Assembly (NCBI GenBank): GCA_006503475.1
Contig: RSEH01000050.1
Location: forward strand, 1-64,000
Length of the DNA: 64,000 bases
Direction of reading: 5' to 3'
From: Stentor roeselii
Lineage: Eukaryota > Ciliophora > Heterotrichea > Heterotrichida > Stentoridae
The translations under genes were made by a program, and so were the position numbers. Shown here one piece after another: positions 52,168-60,832 of this stretch. Each line of letters opens with the position of its first letter. Position 1 is the first letter of the stretch. The notes beneath the pieces are model-generated. The model was not told the origin of the DNA. It ran no database searches and worked only from the letters and a program-made list of their open reading frames with translations.

Positions 52168-53460
52168 TTAGGTATTTAATTCCTTAAGATCAGATTCGTT
52201 GTTTTTTATAGTCAAAAGTGATACATTTTCAACTACACCAAAATTCGTGGGCTTACTAAGTATTGCATAAATTATCCCATATGAGAGTAAAATAACTGCT
52301 GCAACAAAAGTAGACCAAGCATAACCAATCTCATAATAAAGAAGTGAAGACATAATCGGCCCAACTATTTCCCCTAAACACAAAGAAATATTAGTAATAG
52401 CAGCCATAGAATCATGCACCCTATCATCAACCTCAAAATCATAAACATACTTCAAAATCTCTAAAATATGAGGAACAGTCGGCACATACAAAAACCCTGC
52501 AGATAGTCCCACAAAAGCCAACCCAAAAGCAACAAGAACAATAGACGGTGGAAAAATAAAAGGACAAGGTCCCAAGAAAAGAAAAGCAATACTCATCCCA
52601 AAGATTCCAATCATCATAGTCCTAGTTTTCGAGAACCGATCTAAAATCCTCGAAACAAAGGCACAACTGACAAGATAAGCAGAAGTCCAGATGCTATACC
52701 AAAACCCGACCTGACTTCGATCAATTCCATAATCCAAAAGTTGAAACTCAGTCGTAGTACTAACAAACCCAAAGCTAAACATAAGACTAAACTGCATGAC
52801 AACATCAATCGCGACTTTCTACTTAAACCTTACCGGCTTCAACAAAATACTTCTCAGTTTCACCCTGCCACCTTCATTGACAATCACATAAGATCTCGAG
52901 TTATCTAAAATGAAGTAAAGTGCAGGCAAGCTAATTAAAATAAAGCTTCCAACAATGATACAACAATAAAGAAACCCAACCAAACCATAAAAAGTTGAAG
53001 CAAAAGCAGGACCTAGAATCAGTCCAAGTCCACAAAAAATTTCAATCATCGCGATCATCTTCGCTGCTTCTTCTGTGAAGTCGCTGGTGGCTGCTGCATA
53101 GGCGCTGGTCATGCTGAAAGCGCATCCAACACCTGCTAACACCCTGGAACTGACACTTTCAAAGATGGCCATGTATTCATCACTGAACCAAACAAGAGCC
53201 ATGATAAAATTGCTAACAGCTAACAAAAAGACTCCAACTAACATAACCGTCTTTCTTCCTAATTTTTCAAGAAGAATAGAAAGTCTCAAGGAAGTCAGTA
53301 AAGAGGCAAAAGGACAGGCCGCGAATATAAAACCAATGCTCCATTCAGGGATACCTCTTTCCACCGCGATTTCGGGGAAAAAAGGAGTGATTCCTGTGAT
53401 TGCAGCACATGCAGCGGTGACTGAAAACAAGATACCTGCTTTTTTAAGCCAAATTTTCAT
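52168..53460 (-). CDS. MFS transporter 2, DHA1/SLC18-like, one 15-nt intron (425 aa)
   Basis: Tandem paralog of the gene at 50499-51788, with the same twelve-helix layout and long identical stretches (AITGITPFFPEIAVERGI, DRVHDSMAAITNISLCLGE). Exons 53460-52834 and 52818-52168 join over GTAAGGTTTAAGTAG as LLKP-KVAIDVVMQFS. Differences cluster in predicted helices 1, 5 and the C-terminal tail, so substrate preference may differ (inference). It starts after AATATAATA and is divergent from the SIAH-type ligase with 39 bp between starts. Confidence 0.9.
52819..52833 (-). other. 15-nt intron, MFS transporter 2
   Basis: GTAAGGTTTAAGTAG on the minus strand, phase 0 after codon 209, exactly the position of the intron in MFS transporter 1. 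A is at position 10. Confidence 0.92.
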
Positions 53461-53499
53461 TATTATATTCAGTAAAAAGTAGTAATTTTGTCTAATAAA

Positions 53500-54330
53500 A
53501 TGAACGATCTTGTTTATAACCCGATCTTTTCAGAGTCCTTCGAATGCCCGATTTGTGTGGATTATTATAAACTTCCGATTTATATCTGCAATCAAGGACA
53601 CTCTCTCTGCTCTCGATGCAAGGAAAGGTCAAGGATTTGTCCTCAATGTCGTCAGAATTTTGTGCAGAACTCGAGAAATATCACTTTGGAAAAAATGATG
53701 GAACAGGTATCGAGAAAGTGCAAATTTCCTGAATGTGGACTTGTTGTTACTCTTGATCAGTGGCATGTTCATCAGTCTGAATGCAAATTCAATCCAAACT
53801 TGAAGTGCATTGAATGTGGAAGCTCTGAAGAAAATCTCATTCAGCATCTTATGAAAAATCATGAGTATAAAGAAATTACTATGGATAGTGATGAATGTAT
53901 TCGTAGCTTCTCTGGGCCTATGGAGTCATGGACTGGAAACACTGAATGGCCTAAGGGAATTTGGAAGTTCGGCGAGGAGCATCTATTAGTAAAGGCAAAA
54001 GCTTCCGATTCAGTTTTCCACATCTTCTTATACCGAATCACGAAAGCAATCACAACAGTTTCACTAGAAATAAAGAACACAGAAGACGACACAAGTATCA
54101 GATTTAAAGGAGACCTTCCTCACATTTCAGAGTTTCAAGAGCATTACGACATCCCTCATTTCAACTGTGAAGTGAAGCAACTAATGAACTTCATAAAGTC
54201 ACAAGAAGAAGAAAGCACAAATTTCAAATTGACAGTCCACGTAAAGAAGAGAACATTTCAATCAAAGGACGAAAACTTTCCGATGGATGACGATTTGCTT
54301 CAGTTGAAGGATGAAACGATGTCTGGATGA
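53500..54330 (+). CDS. SIAH/Sina-type RING E3 ubiquitin ligase (276 aa)
   Basis: Transfers ubiquitin from an E2 to bound substrates. The RING finger is at about 15-55 (FECPICVDYY, CNQGHSLC-x-x-C, CPQCR). Then follow SIAH-type zinc fingers (CKFPECGL...WHVHQSEC and CIECGSSEENLIQHLMKNH, about 70-130) and a beta-rich substrate-binding Sina/TRAF-like part (about 140-255). The start MNDLVYNPIF is chosen because ATG 53500 follows TAATAAA. The last residues are charged and poorly conserved, and the gene ends with TGA. Tail to tail with the next small gene (34 bp). Confidence 0.9.
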   Translation: MNDLVYNPIFSESFECPICVDYYKLPIYICNQGHSLCSRCKERSRICPQCRQNFVQNSRNITLEKMMEQVSRKCKFPECGLVVTLDQWHVHQSECKFNPNLKCIECGSSEENLIQHLMKNHEYKEITMDSDECIRSFSGPMESWTGNTEWPKGIWKFGEEHLLVKAKASDSVFHIFLYRITKAITTVSLEIKNTEDDTSIRFKGDLPHISEFQEHYDIPHFNCEVKQLMNFIKSQEEESTNFKLTVHVKKRTFQSKDENFPMDDDLLQLKDETMSG

Positions 54331-54364
54331 TGGTAATTTAGTGATTTTATTATAAAAGGCTTAA

Positions 54365-54763
54365 TTATTTAGAGATGAACACTTTAAACAGACTAGAAGC
54401 TCTTATCATCGCATCTCGGTGGAATGATATACTGTCCACTCGGTGGTTGAAGTGCTTTGTTGCCTGGACTGTCTCCTGTTCAGTGAAATAAGAGGATTTT
54501 CTGCCTTGGATTGATGAATGTCTGGAGGGAAAAACTGTTGAAAAGGTGTCTCGTGACTTGTGGAAGGAAAATTTTGGATCAGTTGGAAAAGATAGGTCAG
54601 TTTGACGAAGCCTTTCACGGATCTGGGCTAAATCTTGGGAGTGGTTTGTTTCTGGCTTTGGTAGAAAATCGAAGTTTAAATTAGATGCTTTTGATTCTTG
54701 TGGATCTTGGAAGATGTTGTTTTCAATGATTTTCTTGCCTGTAGAGCTATGTCGAATATTCAT
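54365..54763 (-). CDS. Small Ser-rich, probably disordered protein (132 aa)
   Basis: Not recognised. It is rich in Ser, His, Phe and Gln, without leader, membrane helix or clear fold. A helical segment LAQIRERLRQTDL lies near residues 45-60. Support for it being a real gene: ATG 54763 follows TTATACAAAT in the usual start context, and its position exactly fills the space between a convergent and a divergent neighbour (34 and 26 bp). It could still be a chance frame. Confidence 0.55.
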   Translation of the reverse strand: MNIRHSSTGKKIIENNIFQDPQESKASNLNFDFLPKPETNHSQDLAQIRERLRQTDLSFPTDPKFSFHKSRDTFSTVFPSRHSSIQGRKSSYFTEQETVQATKHFNHRVDSISFHRDAMIRASSLFKVFISK

Positions 54764-54789
54764 ATTTGTATAACTGAATATAGTTAAAT

Positions 54790-55620
54790 ATGAAATCTCT
54801 TGAAGTCAACTTAAAAGATCTTTTACTTTATTCTTATGCTACCAATTGTCACTTGGATGGGTATTCGGTCGCCAAGGCAGAACTTGACTTGATTCCTACT
54901 TTTTCGACTTCAGAGCTGTTGGAGAACTTCAAAGAACTTATTCTTGATTTGTTGAACTTCAAAAAATCTCAGAAGGAAGGAAAAGGAAATGACTCTGTTG
55001 TTCAGGCTATGGCTTGTAAACATCAAAGTGAAATACAACATTACCTCAAAGTTCAAAAAGAACTAAAAAATCTATTAGAAAATTCAGTCTTAAGAGAAGA
55101 AAAACTTCTAAAGTCTCACGAATATGCCTTATCCAGAATCAAAGACCTGGAACTTTATAACGAATCTCTTGAAAATTCAGACAAAAAAAACAACTGGGAA
55201 CTGATCAAAAAAGAGTTATCTGAAAAAATCATAGACCTCAACCAAAAAATCGACCAAAGAGATCAAATTCTAACAAAACTCGAAAGTGAAAATTCTCGTC
55301 TGAAGTCAATGCTCGAAGAAAAATTCATCGAAATCGAGATTATCAAAAAAAACATGAAAAAAAAACTCTCAAAAGGAAAAGACGGAAAAAGTTCAATCAG
55401 CATCGAAATTGCTAAAAAGCATTTAGAAGAAAAAGCTTTAGAACTCGTTCAAAACCAACAAAAAATCAGGGAGAGGATCAACGGGCAGGTCTTAAGAGAA
55501 AAAAACAGAGAAAATAGAAAATCTTACAATTCTCAAGATTTTTCTAACCTGGTAGTCCACCCACTTGACATGAAGTTCTCAAAACATCATAAAAGGTCGA
55601 GTTCTGACTATAAAAACTGA
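54790..55620 (+). CDS. Coiled-coil protein (276 aa)
   Basis: Residues 1-60 are a compact, non-coiled helical region (LKDLLLYSYATNCHLDGY, TSELLENFKELILDLL). About 75-235 is a long charged coiled coil. The C-terminus (FSKHHKRSSSDYKN) is basic and Ser-rich. No family was recognised. The N-terminal part could be a small dimerisation module of the kind found in centriolar proteins, but no motif proves this. It starts after TAGTTAAAT and lies 22 bp before the SET-domain gene in the same direction. Confidence 0.75.
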   Translation: MKSLEVNLKDLLLYSYATNCHLDGYSVAKAELDLIPTFSTSELLENFKELILDLLNFKKSQKEGKGNDSVVQAMACKHQSEIQHYLKVQKELKNLLENSVLREEKLLKSHEYALSRIKDLELYNESLENSDKKNNWELIKKELSEKIIDLNQKIDQRDQILTKLESENSRLKSMLEEKFIEIEIIKKNMKKKLSKGKDGKSSISIEIAKKHLEEKALELVQNQQKIRERINGQVLREKNRENRKSYNSQDFSNLVVHPLDMKFSKHHKRSSSDYKN

Positions 55621-55642
55621 AATTTTTATTAAATAATTTAGG

Positions 55643-57253
55643 ATGATCATTAAACACAAGGAAAACAACTCAGTTCTACAGTCATTAAGAGAATTCATGG
55701 TTTTACTTGATTGGGCTCAGAATCGAGGCGTATTCTTTTCAGAAAAATTGCATTATCCTTGTACTTTTTCTCCTGGGTATTTTGGAACTGTTGCTCTTGA
55801 TGATATCGCACCTGGGGAACTTCTTGTATCAGTTCCGAATTCTTTGATCATGTCACATAAACTTAATAATCCTCCTGAACTTCAAAAACTTTTCAGTGAA
55901 AATCAGGAATTTTTCAGTCTTTCTAAACAGGAAAATCAGGAATATCGGATGATGGCTTTTATCATTTTTGAAATTTCTAAAGGGCAAAATTCTGACTGGG
56001 CAGTTTACTTTTCAGCATGGCCAAAACACGTTGAAACAATAGCTGATTGGAGAGAAGTTGAGTTGATCCATCTTCAAGATTCCGATTTTGTGAATGATGC
56101 GATGATAAGAAAAGACTGGAACTACGGAATATGCAAAGACCTTTCTCAGGTCTTCTTAAAGTACCCAGAGCTCTTTCTCCCCGAGTTAGTAACCGTGAAT
56201 AAATTGATATGGTGCTGGAACATCATGACAACCAGATGTTTCGGCGGAGGCCTTCCCTTCTCATCTCTAATCCCACTTGCTGATTTCCTAAACCACTCAA
56301 ACAGTCCAACAGTTTACTACTACGGAAAATCCTCAGACCCAGCTCCAGACTCAATAAGCACCTCAGAGGAAGACTTAGACGACGATTTAATCGACGAATC
56401 CGATTGCATCAAGCTAACTTTATCAAAACTTCACAAAATCAACCTGATGGCCTATCCAGAGTCAGAAGAAATGAAAAAGCTTTCAGATGAACTTCTTTCA
56501 CTTATTCGTCAAAACGAGAAACTTCCAGTGAAAAGTGAAAAAGTGTCTCCAGCTGAAGAATCCGAAGAAAATTTCTTTCAAATCAGAACATCTAGAACGG
56601 AAAAACATGAAAAAGGCGCACAAGTCACGATTTCTTATGGAAACTACTCAAATCGCATGCTTTTGACCAACTACGGCTTCGCCATTCCGAACAACATTTA
56701 CGACTACGCCAGGATCAAGTTTCCTCTGAAGCTTCTGCTGAAAGACAAGCAATTCGAGAAGTTAAGTGAAAAATACGATAACCCTTTATGCATCGCTTTT
56801 AAATTCAAGTCGAACTCAGTGAATCTCGAGTTTTTGGAAGTGATTCGAGGTATTTTGTGGACTCCGCTTATGCCAGTTGAAGCTTTTATCCATCCTCGAT
56901 GTTGGGAACTTGAGGTGGATGTCGTGAACTATGCACTTGAACTACTAAGTACACAACTAGAAGAGTCAGAAACAACTTTACAAGAAGATCAAGAACTTTT
57001 AAAGACCACTCAAGCCCATAGAATGTATTTTTCTGTAATTTTCAATCAGCTGCTTTATCGAATCGGAGTAAAAACCTGTCTTATCGGTCAAATCAAACTA
57101 TTAAAACTTTTACTCAAAGTAATTGAACTTACATCTGAAGGACTTAACCTAAAGTCATGTGAACTGGAAGACGGTAAACCTTATTCAGACTTAGAAACAT
57201 TTTGGGAAGGACTGGAAAAATATGCGAAATTAATAAATTTTAGTAATTCTTGA
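55643..57253 (+). CDS. SET-domain methyltransferase, SETD3/Rubisco-LSMT-like (536 aa)
   Basis: Uses S-adenosylmethionine to methylate protein side chains. In animals SETD3 modifies an actin His, and related enzymes modify Lys. SET parts are split as in this class: FGTVALDDIAPGELLVSVP (about 48-66), the iSET region with the long helical stretch (about 105-205), PLADFLNHSNSPTVYYY (about 211-227) with the Asn-His pair used for SAM binding, and GAQVTISYGNYSNRMLLTNYGF (about 322-343). The Rubisco-LSMT substrate-binding helical domain follows (about 360-520). An acidic insert of about 85 residues (230-315) separates the SET halves, longer than usual. The true substrate cannot be read from sequence. 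Ends with TGA. Confidence 0.88.
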   Translation: MIIKHKENNSVLQSLREFMVLLDWAQNRGVFFSEKLHYPCTFSPGYFGTVALDDIAPGELLVSVPNSLIMSHKLNNPPELQKLFSENQEFFSLSKQENQEYRMMAFIIFEISKGQNSDWAVYFSAWPKHVETIADWREVELIHLQDSDFVNDAMIRKDWNYGICKDLSQVFLKYPELFLPELVTVNKLIWCWNIMTTRCFGGGLPFSSLIPLADFLNHSNSPTVYYYGKSSDPAPDSISTSEEDLDDDLIDESDCIKLTLSKLHKINLMAYPESEEMKKLSDELLSLIRQNEKLPVKSEKVSPAEESEENFFQIRTSRTEKHEKGAQVTISYGNYSNRMLLTNYGFAIPNNIYDYARIKFPLKLLLKDKQFEKLSEKYDNPLCIAFKFKSNSVNLEFLEVIRGILWTPLMPVEAFIHPRCWELEVDVVNYALELLSTQLEESETTLQEDQELLKTTQAHRMYFSVIFNQLLYRIGVKTCLIGQIKLLKLLLKVIELTSEGLNLKSCELEDGKPYSDLETFWEGLEKYAKLINFSNS

Positions 57254-57265
57254 ACGATTTGATTA

Positions 57266-57895
57266 TTATCTACGACTAGTCCAAGTCAAAGTGATATCGA
57301 TGCGGTCTTCGTCTTCTGAAGGCAGAATCGTTTGCATGTATTCTCCAGAGCAAACATTTCCATTACCGAACTTCCAAATCCCGTTGCCTTTGGGCTGGTT
57401 ATGGTCGAACTGTCCTTCGTAATAACTGCCATTAGGGAAGATCCATTTTCCTCTCATCATCTTTCCGTCGGCCCAGAGGCCGACCATCTTGACTCCGCTT
57501 TCTTTGACGATGTAAGTCCCTTTTCCTTCTTTTTTACCTTCTTTCCACTGCCCGCTATAAATATCTCCATTTGCGTATTTAAATACACCTTCTCCATCGC
57601 GTTTTCCTTTTTTGAAGTAACCGTAGTACTCAGGTTTCACTTTCTTCTCGTCTTCTTGATGGTAACTCATTCGGCCGATACCTTCTTTTAGGTCGTTTGT
57701 GAACCCGCCTGTGTATTTGTTCCCGTTCGCGTATTGGTAGGAACCTGAACCTGACTTTTGACCGTTTAGGTAGTCGCCTTCGTAAATTTCTCCGTTTGGA
57801 TATGCGGTTTGACCCTTTCCTGAATAACCCCAGGTTGATTTTAACTGGTTTCCGTCTGGAGTTACTAAAACATATTCGCCGGATTCTTCTGCCAT
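57266..57895 (-). CDS. MORN-repeat protein (209 aa)
   Basis: Six to seven MORN repeats (consensus Y-x-G-x-x-x-x-G-x-G-x-x-x-Y-x-x-G) cover about residues 25-190, for example YPNGEIYEGDYLNGQKSGSG and YANGDIYSGQWKEGKKEGKG. Such beta-hairpin stacks are common in axonemal (radial-spoke type) and cortical proteins of ciliates and may contact membranes. There is no kinase or other domain. It starts at ATG 57895 after TTATAAACA. Its stop is 12 bp from that of the convergent SET gene. Confidence 0.9.
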   Translation of the reverse strand: MAEESGEYVLVTPDGNQLKSTWGYSGKGQTAYPNGEIYEGDYLNGQKSGSGSYQYANGNKYTGGFTNDLKEGIGRMSYHQEDEKKVKPEYYGYFKKGKRDGEGVFKYANGDIYSGQWKEGKKEGKGTYIVKESGVKMVGLWADGKMMRGKWIFPNGSYYEGQFDHNQPKGNGIWKFGNGNVCSGEYMQTILPSEDEDRIDITLTWTSRR

Positions 57896-58032
57896 TGTTT
57901 ATAACTGTTTTTTAGGGTTACTTGGGTTTTGGTTCTTTAGGTGATTGGATGGTGGAAAGGAGTGAAGTGAGGGAAGATGTTTTTGATTATGACTGGATGG
58001 AGATATTTCAGATGATAAAGATACGATATAAA

Positions 58033-59742
58033 ATGGAAAAACAAATATCTTGCCTCTCTTGGGGCAAAAATAAAGACGGAGAATTATCAGTGGGACTCAC
58101 TCGTGATATATTTCGCCCAGAGCTTCTCCGAGGTATGAAATCCCGTCAATTAATCTATATATCATCAGGAGGCCAACATTCCGCGTGTATAGATTCAGAA
58201 GGCCAACTCTATGTATGCGGTTCCTACCTTCACGGAAAACTAGGAATCGAGGACTTATCAACAGTCTCAATTTTATCATTTAAACCTGTTAAATTTTTCA
58301 ACACAAAACAAGTGAAACAAGTAGCATGCGGAGATTACCATACATTATGCCTTACAGTTGACGGTCAAGTCTACACCTGGGGCGGTAACCTCCACAAGAA
58401 GTTAGGCCAACGTTCGAATTCAGGTAAAGGAACAAGCAAGCCGGGTTTAGTCTCACAATTGAAAGACAAAAACATAATCAGCGTAGGTTGCGGAGACTTC
58501 CACTCAATCGCATTAGGTTCAGACGGTAAAATTTACTCATGGGGAGGAGGTGGTAGTCACTTCAACAAAGGCCAATGTGGTCTAGGACACACAAACGACA
58601 CCGACGAGCCAACATGGATAAAGTCCTTAAAAGGCAAGGACATAGTAAAAGTATCATGTGGAGGTTATCACACTCTAGCCTTAAGCAGCTCAAATGAACT
58701 CTTTGCTTGGGGCTCAGGTCTTCATGGAGAGCTCGGGTCTGGAGAATTTTTGAGTTCTTCAAGTCCGAAACTAGTGGTTTTTCCATGGGTCAAGAAAAGT
58801 AATGAAGAAGCTAAAGAAATTTTAACAGTTTCTGGAGGCGGTCATCATTCTTTAGTACTCATGGAAAATGGAGAGGTTTATGCTTTTGGATTCGCTTCAC
58901 ATGGACAGCTTGGGCTTAGAAGTGTTGTTAATTATTGTGAACCTCAGTTTGTTAGTGATTTGAGACATAAAAAAGTTGTGGAAGTCGCTGCTGGGTGGAA
59001 TCATTCTATTGTCTTGACTGCTGAAGGAGATGTCTGGACTTGTGGATACGGCTTCTTCGGGCAATTAGGTCTGGGAGATGACGAGCCTCGAACAGTTTTC
59101 ACTCACGTGAATGCCCTAGGAAATAAAAAGATCTGCAAGATCTTCGCAGGAGGTAACCATTCCTGGGCCGTTCTAAACCTAAAAGACCCAATCCGCGACA
59201 ACTACTCCCCACCATCCCCTCTTCTAGAAGAAGAAGAAGAAAAGCGAGATATCTTAATATCTTACGAGCCAAAACATCAAAAATCCGAGTTCGAGCTGAC
59301 AATAATATACAGCGACAACGAATACTGCCACCGTTTCATATATTTTACCCTGAAAGAAGCGAGTATCAACATAGGAATAGCCAGATTAAACGAATACGCT
59401 GATGAAATGTACTACATCGAAAATGGTCTTCAGTCTCACGTGGTGCATGAAGACGACTTGATCTTAGAAAAAGATGAAAATCACGGAGAAGTCGCCCATC
59501 CTCCAAACAAATGCGCTTTCACTTGTTTATTAGTTTGCGACCCTGCCCGCAACACCCCACCCTTAACCCCCTCAAAGCCTTTCATAGAAGAAATAATCGT
59601 AAAAAAGCAGTCTTACGAGTTAGAAACCAGTCCAACTGATGCAGCACTTTCTGAATGGGTCAGATATTTCATGTTAAAAGTTGGAAACTTCTGCAAAAAT
59701 CCTCCAGTTTTCATGGAGTTAAGACCTGGAGGCTTTAACTGA
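58033..59742 (+). CDS. RCC1-repeat protein (569 aa)
   Basis: A seven-bladed RCC1-type propeller spans about 3-380. Typical blade phrases are CGDYHTLCLTVDGQVYTWG, CGDFHSIALGSDGKIYSWG, CGGYHTLALSSSNELFAWG, GGGHHSLVLMENGEVYAFG and AAGWNHSIVLTAEGDVWTCG. Whether it is a Ran exchange factor or one of the many other RCC1 proteins cannot be told. The acidic C-terminal region (about 390-569) has no recognised domain. I choose ATG 58033 because it follows GATATAAA and begins right at the first blade. The open frame extends upstream to ATG 57949 in-frame as an alternative. Confidence 0.88.
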   Translation: MEKQISCLSWGKNKDGELSVGLTRDIFRPELLRGMKSRQLIYISSGGQHSACIDSEGQLYVCGSYLHGKLGIEDLSTVSILSFKPVKFFNTKQVKQVACGDYHTLCLTVDGQVYTWGGNLHKKLGQRSNSGKGTSKPGLVSQLKDKNIISVGCGDFHSIALGSDGKIYSWGGGGSHFNKGQCGLGHTNDTDEPTWIKSLKGKDIVKVSCGGYHTLALSSSNELFAWGSGLHGELGSGEFLSSSSPKLVVFPWVKKSNEEAKEILTVSGGGHHSLVLMENGEVYAFGFASHGQLGLRSVVNYCEPQFVSDLRHKKVVEVAAGWNHSIVLTAEGDVWTCGYGFFGQLGLGDDEPRTVFTHVNALGNKKICKIFAGGNHSWAVLNLKDPIRDNYSPPSPLLEEEEEKRDILISYEPKHQKSEFELTIIYSDNEYCHRFIYFTLKEASINIGIARLNEYADEMYYIENGLQSHVVHEDDLILEKDENHGEVAHPPNKCAFTCLLVCDPARNTPPLTPSKPFIEEIIVKKQSYELETSPTDAALSEWVRYFMLKVGNFCKNPPVFMELRPGGFN

Positions 59743-59759
59743 ATTTTCTTACAATTTAA

Positions 59760-60818
59760 TTATCCGAAGCCACAACATCTTTTCTTTTTCGAACTTCTTC
59801 TTGGCTTGCTTGGAACGACCCTGGCGATTGGGTTTGGAGCTTCTTTAGGAATACTTGATTCCATATCTTCCATGCTTATCAGAGCTTTGGACTCTGAAGA
59901 CCTTTCAATTAAATCGTCGAAGTTGAAACTGTTTGTGTTTTGAATAAAAAGACTTTCAACTAAAATACTTGGAGCATTTGATTCACCTGTTAAACTATCA
60001 GGAATACTTATTTTTTTCACAGCGTTTTCAACCTTTTCACAGTTTTTCTTGATAGACCCGAGATCGTCATTTGCCAGTCCAAGTGCAGTGATATTTTTTT
60101 CTGCTTTTTCAATGTGGTTAAGAAGTTTTTCTAAAATTACCTCTCGTTCCCTGATATTTTCATTGATTTCTTTGATTTCCAGGTAAATTCTAGCAGCTTC
60201 TTTTTGAACTGACAGGATTTTACTTGAAATACTTCGGGATTCCTGGTCTTTTACGGTGAAAAGATAAGAATTTAAAAACCAGGATGCGAAAACAAGGAAG
60301 TCTTCTGGAAGTTTTGAGTCTTTCACTGTAAGGGCCAGGTTGTGTTTTTTATAAAGACCTGCAAAGTACTTCATCTGGTCATTTGTGATGTAGTTCGGGT
60401 CATATGATTTTAAAGCTTCAATCAAATTTCTAGTGTCTTTTAAAAGTTTCTAGTTAAAACTTACACGAAAACAACGCCAAGAAGGACTTTGAGAGCCGAT
60501 TTGGATACAGATGGCAGTAGAAATGTCTTGAATCAGCGGGTAAGGCGTAATTGTTTCTAACAGAACTTCAAAGGTGCATTTTCCAAGACTATCTTCAATC
60601 ATTTTCATTTCTCGTGAATACCCAGTGAGTTCCTTTTGCACATTAAAAAAAAGTTTTTCCTGATTTTCCAAGTTTTGCTTAAGTTTCTTGTACTGCAAAG
60701 CCAGGGTGTTAAGTTCAGCTTTGAATCCCCACAAGCTAAGTTTATTCGACTCAATGTGTCTTTTACATTCAGAAACAAGGAACTGCTGTTCATTCTGGAG
60801 TCGTTTTGCTTCAGACAT
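59760..60818 (-). CDS. Free-standing dynein-stalk-like protein, one 15-nt intron (347 aa)
   Basis: Exons 60818-60465 (118 codons) and 60449-59760 join over GTAAGTTTTAACTAG as SPSWRCFR-KLLKDTRNLIEAL. The order coiled coil (about 3-85), globular part (about 85-195), coiled coil (about 195-265) copies the stalk and microtubule-binding domain of dynein heavy chain. In the globular part, a short helix with A-x-CI-x-IG before Trp, then RKLLKD, a hydrophobic helix and a SYDPNYI phrase, correspond to dynein's A-VC-LLG...W, KKLLGD and YDKDNI. There is no AAA motor. The tail is basic and ends RCCGFG, where the Cys pair could be lipidated. Microtubule binding is inferred. Other helical families remain possible. 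Confidence 0.75.
60450..60464 (-). other. 15-nt intron
   Basis: GTAAGTTTTAACTAG on the minus strand, phase 0 after codon 118, removing in-frame TAA and TAG. It restores the dynein-stalk-like motif across the junction. A is at position 10. Confidence 0.9.
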
Positions 60819-60832
60819 ATATATACTCTAAA

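Noticed and set aside
50499-53460. Four separate half-transporter genes
   Set aside because: Each pair shares a frame and is split only by a 15-nt GT...AG segment carrying the stop, at the same codon in both paralogs.
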